A stretch of DNA of 6,938 nt from an uncultured Eubacteriales bacterium (GTDB lineage Bacteria; Bacillota; Clostridia; Christensenellales; Borkfalkiaceae). The DNA is taken from contig USOJ01000051.1 of the NCBI GenBank assembly GCA_900556195.1, forward strand, positions 1 to 6,938, in the 5' to 3' direction. The translations under genes were made by a program, and so were the position numbers. Positions 5,227-6,938 of this stretch are shown here, one piece after another. Position 1 is the stretch's first letter. Every line of letters begins with the position of its first letter. The notes under the pieces were generated by a model. That model had not been told where the DNA came from. It saw only the letters and a program-made list of their open reading frames with translations, and made no database searches.

Positions 5227-6938
5227 ATGAAAAAGAAACTTTTATTGACTTTGAGCATGGTCGTTCTTATGATAACCACGCTCGTATGCGCGGTCGGCTG
5301 CAAAAAAGCCGAAGCGCATAAACACACCTGGGCGACCGAATGGTCGGTAGGCGGCGAAACGCACTGGCACGCTTGTACGGTCGAGGGTTGCACGGCTAAA
5401 AAAGACGAAGGCAACCACGAGGGCGGAACGACGAATTGTACGGATAAAAAGGTCTGTACGGTTTGCGGTAACGCCTACGGCGAAGTAGATTCGTCCGTAC
5501 ATAAGAGCGACGAATTCGTCTACGTTTCAAACGGCGACGGAACGCACACGAAAAAATATAAGTGTTGTAACGCCGTTGCCGTAGAACGCGAAAATTGTTC
5601 GGGCGGAACGGCGACCGTGTGCGGAGAGAAAAACGTCTGCGAAGTCTGCCATGCCGAGTACGGCGAACCGCTCGCTCACGACTGGGATACCGAATGGACT
5701 ACTACCGAAACGCAACATTGGCATAAATGTAAGAGAACGGGTTGCGAAGCAAAGAAAGACGAAGCCGACCACACCGTCGGAACTGCGGCTACGTGTACGG
5801 CAAAGGCGGTTTGCGCTACTTGTAACGCCGAGTACGGCGATAACAACCACGATTTAGAAAATCACGCGGCTCAGGCTCCCACTTGTACCGAAGCCGGTTG
5901 GGACGAATACGTAACTTGTAAGCGTACCGGTTGTACTTACACTACTTATCAGGCAAAACCCGCTCTCAACCACGATTATACCGTTCAGGATAAAGACGAA
6001 AATCAACACTGGAATAAGTGTTCGAGATGTAACGTAGTAGACGAAACGAGTAAGACAAATCACTCCGTAACAACTTGGGAAACCACCGATACGGGCAGAG
6101 TAGGTAAATGCTCCTGCGGCGCAACCGTTATAACCGCGGTAGAAAACGTACCGGTTGAGGATATTACGCTTTATACGGTAGAATCGCTTAACGGCAAAGA
6201 TTACGCCCATACCGCAACGTACGAGTATATCGTAACCGTAAACGGAACGGCAAAAGAAGTTGCTTTTACTCTCAACGGCGACGCGGCAACTTTCGATAAA
6301 GCGACTAACACTTTTACGGGCGTTAAGGCTGGCGAAATAACCGTAACCGCTTCCTATACGATAGCGGACGGCGTAAGCGAAAGCAAGACTTTCAAGGTCA
6401 TCGTCGAACGCCCCGAAATCACTGTCGAAACTCCAGTTAAATACTTCTCGGCAATCGACGGAAAAGATTCTTCGGCAGATATGTTCGTATTGTTCGGCGA
6501 TGCGGAATTTACCGCAACGCAGGTCTATAACGGACACTCTTATACGCTCACGGTCGATAAAGAAAATAAAACGCTTAAAGGCGCGCACGCCGAAAGTAAA
6601 ACGCCTACCGTAAGTACCATAACGCTCGAAAACGATATGTTCGCCGTAACGTACAACGTAACGGTTTATACGAAAGTCATTAACGACTACACCGACTTTG
6701 AAGATATGCGCCTTACCGCCGACAGAAAGACGGTAGAAGGCTACTTCATTATGAACGCCGATATTGATTTTTCCAAAGATGTACTGCCTGGCGAAGGATT
6801 GGCTGGCGCAACCGGTTGGGATGCAATGTACAACACATTCTATCCTTATTTCAAAAGAGAAGGTAAGACAGACGGAACAACGGATATGCTTACCGATATG
6901 ACTACTTTGCAGAAGACTCCCGCAGGATTTATCGGTAC
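5227..6938 (+). CDS. Lipoprotein with five Cys/His-rich repeats and Ig-like domain (3' end outside window)
   Basis: The frame is open from the ATG to the window edge, 570 codons plus two bases. The signal peptide leads to a lipobox A-V-G-Cys25. Five Cys/His-rich repeats follow at about 31-85, 92-146, 151-204, 208-247 and 249-298. Repeats 1 and 3 share H-W-H-x-C-x4-C (Cys50/55, Cys168/173), a later His, and C-x5-C-x2-C (Cys71/77/80, Cys190/196/199) followed by a YG end; repeat 2 keeps only the second half; repeats 4 and 5 are divergent. Such repeats are common in exported Clostridia proteins. The paired Cys and His suggest metal binding or disulfide-stabilised small folds, but this is unproven. 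Residues about 306-395 form an Ig-like domain. From about 405 the sequence matches the module of the gene ending at 4807: KTVEGY (501-506), GATG (527-530), MYNTFYP (534-540) and FIGT at the cut. By analogy a GLUG-like beta-helix probably follows outside the window. Function unknown; a surface binding role is inferred. Confidence 0.88.
   Translation, partial: MKKKLLLTLSMVVLMITTLVCAVGCKKAEAHKHTWATEWSVGGETHWHACTVEGCTAKKDEGNHEGGTTNCTDKKVCTVCGNAYGEVDSSVHKSDEFVYVSNGDGTHTKKYKCCNAVAVERENCSGGTATVCGEKNVCEVCHAEYGEPLAHDWDTEWTTTETQHWHKCKRTGCEAKKDEADHTVGTAATCTAKAVCATCNAEYGDNNHDLENHAAQAPTCTEAGWDEYVTCKRTGCTYTTYQAKPALNHDYTVQDKDENQHWNKCSRCNVVDETSKTNHSVTTWETTDTGRVGKCSCGATVITAVENVPVEDITLYTVESLNGKDYAHTATYEYIVTVNGTAKEVAFTLNGDAATFDKATNTFTGVKAGEITVTASYTIADGVSESKTFKVIVERPEITVETPVKYFSAIDGKDSSADMFVLFGDAEFTATQVYNGHSYTLTVDKENKTLKGAHAESKTPTVSTITLENDMFAVTYNVTVYTKVINDYTDFEDMRLTADRKTVEGYFIMNADIDFSKDVLPGEGLAGATGWDAMYNTFYPYFKREGKTDGTTDMLTDMTTLQKTPAGFIG

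Noticed and set aside
4941..5321. Open frame on the plus strand across the direct repeats into the lipoprotein gene
   Set aside because: It has no ribosome site, repeats the same peptide because it reads through both 57-nt repeats, and then overlaps the well-supported start at 5227 in another frame.
6770..6938. Apparent shift in codon choice (more ACA, GCA, CCT and AAG) near the window end, suggesting gene conversion or transfer
   Set aside because: The stretch is under 60 codons, and some of the same codons appear in the Cys/His repeats. It is too short to separate from chance.

Overview
The window is a forward-strand stretch coding for large, repetitive, exported proteins. Two genes are complete, one at each end is cut by the window edge, and there is a single long non-coding gap. 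No RNA gene, transposase, integrase or CRISPR array is visible. The genes suggest a Gram-positive anaerobe of the class Clostridia (Bacillota), probably an uncultured gut lineage. The reasons are strong AGGAGG-type ribosome sites, TAA stops, three consecutive lipoprotein signal peptides on Lys-rich N-termini, and the mix of Big_2-like Ig domains, GLUG-like beta-helix and HxWHxC/CxxC repeats. This placement is inference from protein style, not from a marker gene.

Layout: (i) 1-606 is the C-terminal end of a protein made of Ig-like beta-sandwich domains. (ii) 620-2641 is a complete DUF4838-type lipoprotein, related to glycoside hydrolases of the alpha-glucuronidase/hexosaminidase type. (iii) 2657-4807 is a complete lipoprotein with one clear and two probable Ig-like domains, then a shared linker module, then a GLUG-like beta-helix. 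(iv) 4808-5226 is non-coding and rich in structure: a hairpin at the stop codon, a compact three-way-junction fold, and two 57-nt direct repeats carrying hairpins. (v) From 5227 to the window end is a third lipoprotein, cut off at the edge, with five Cys/His-rich repeats, an Ig-like domain and the start of the same shared module as gene (iii).

The first three genes are separated by only 13 and 15 nt and are probably one transcript. The fourth follows a 419-nt gap and may have its own promoter. Together they look like part of a cell-surface set that binds or processes glycans: a glycosidase-like lipoprotein next to adhesin- or binder-like lipoproteins. No transporter, regulator or classical catalytic partner lies in the window, so the substrate cannot be named.

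The most noteworthy points are the uncharacterised module shared by genes (iii) and (v) behind unrelated N-terminal halves, and the structured repeat-bearing gap between them.
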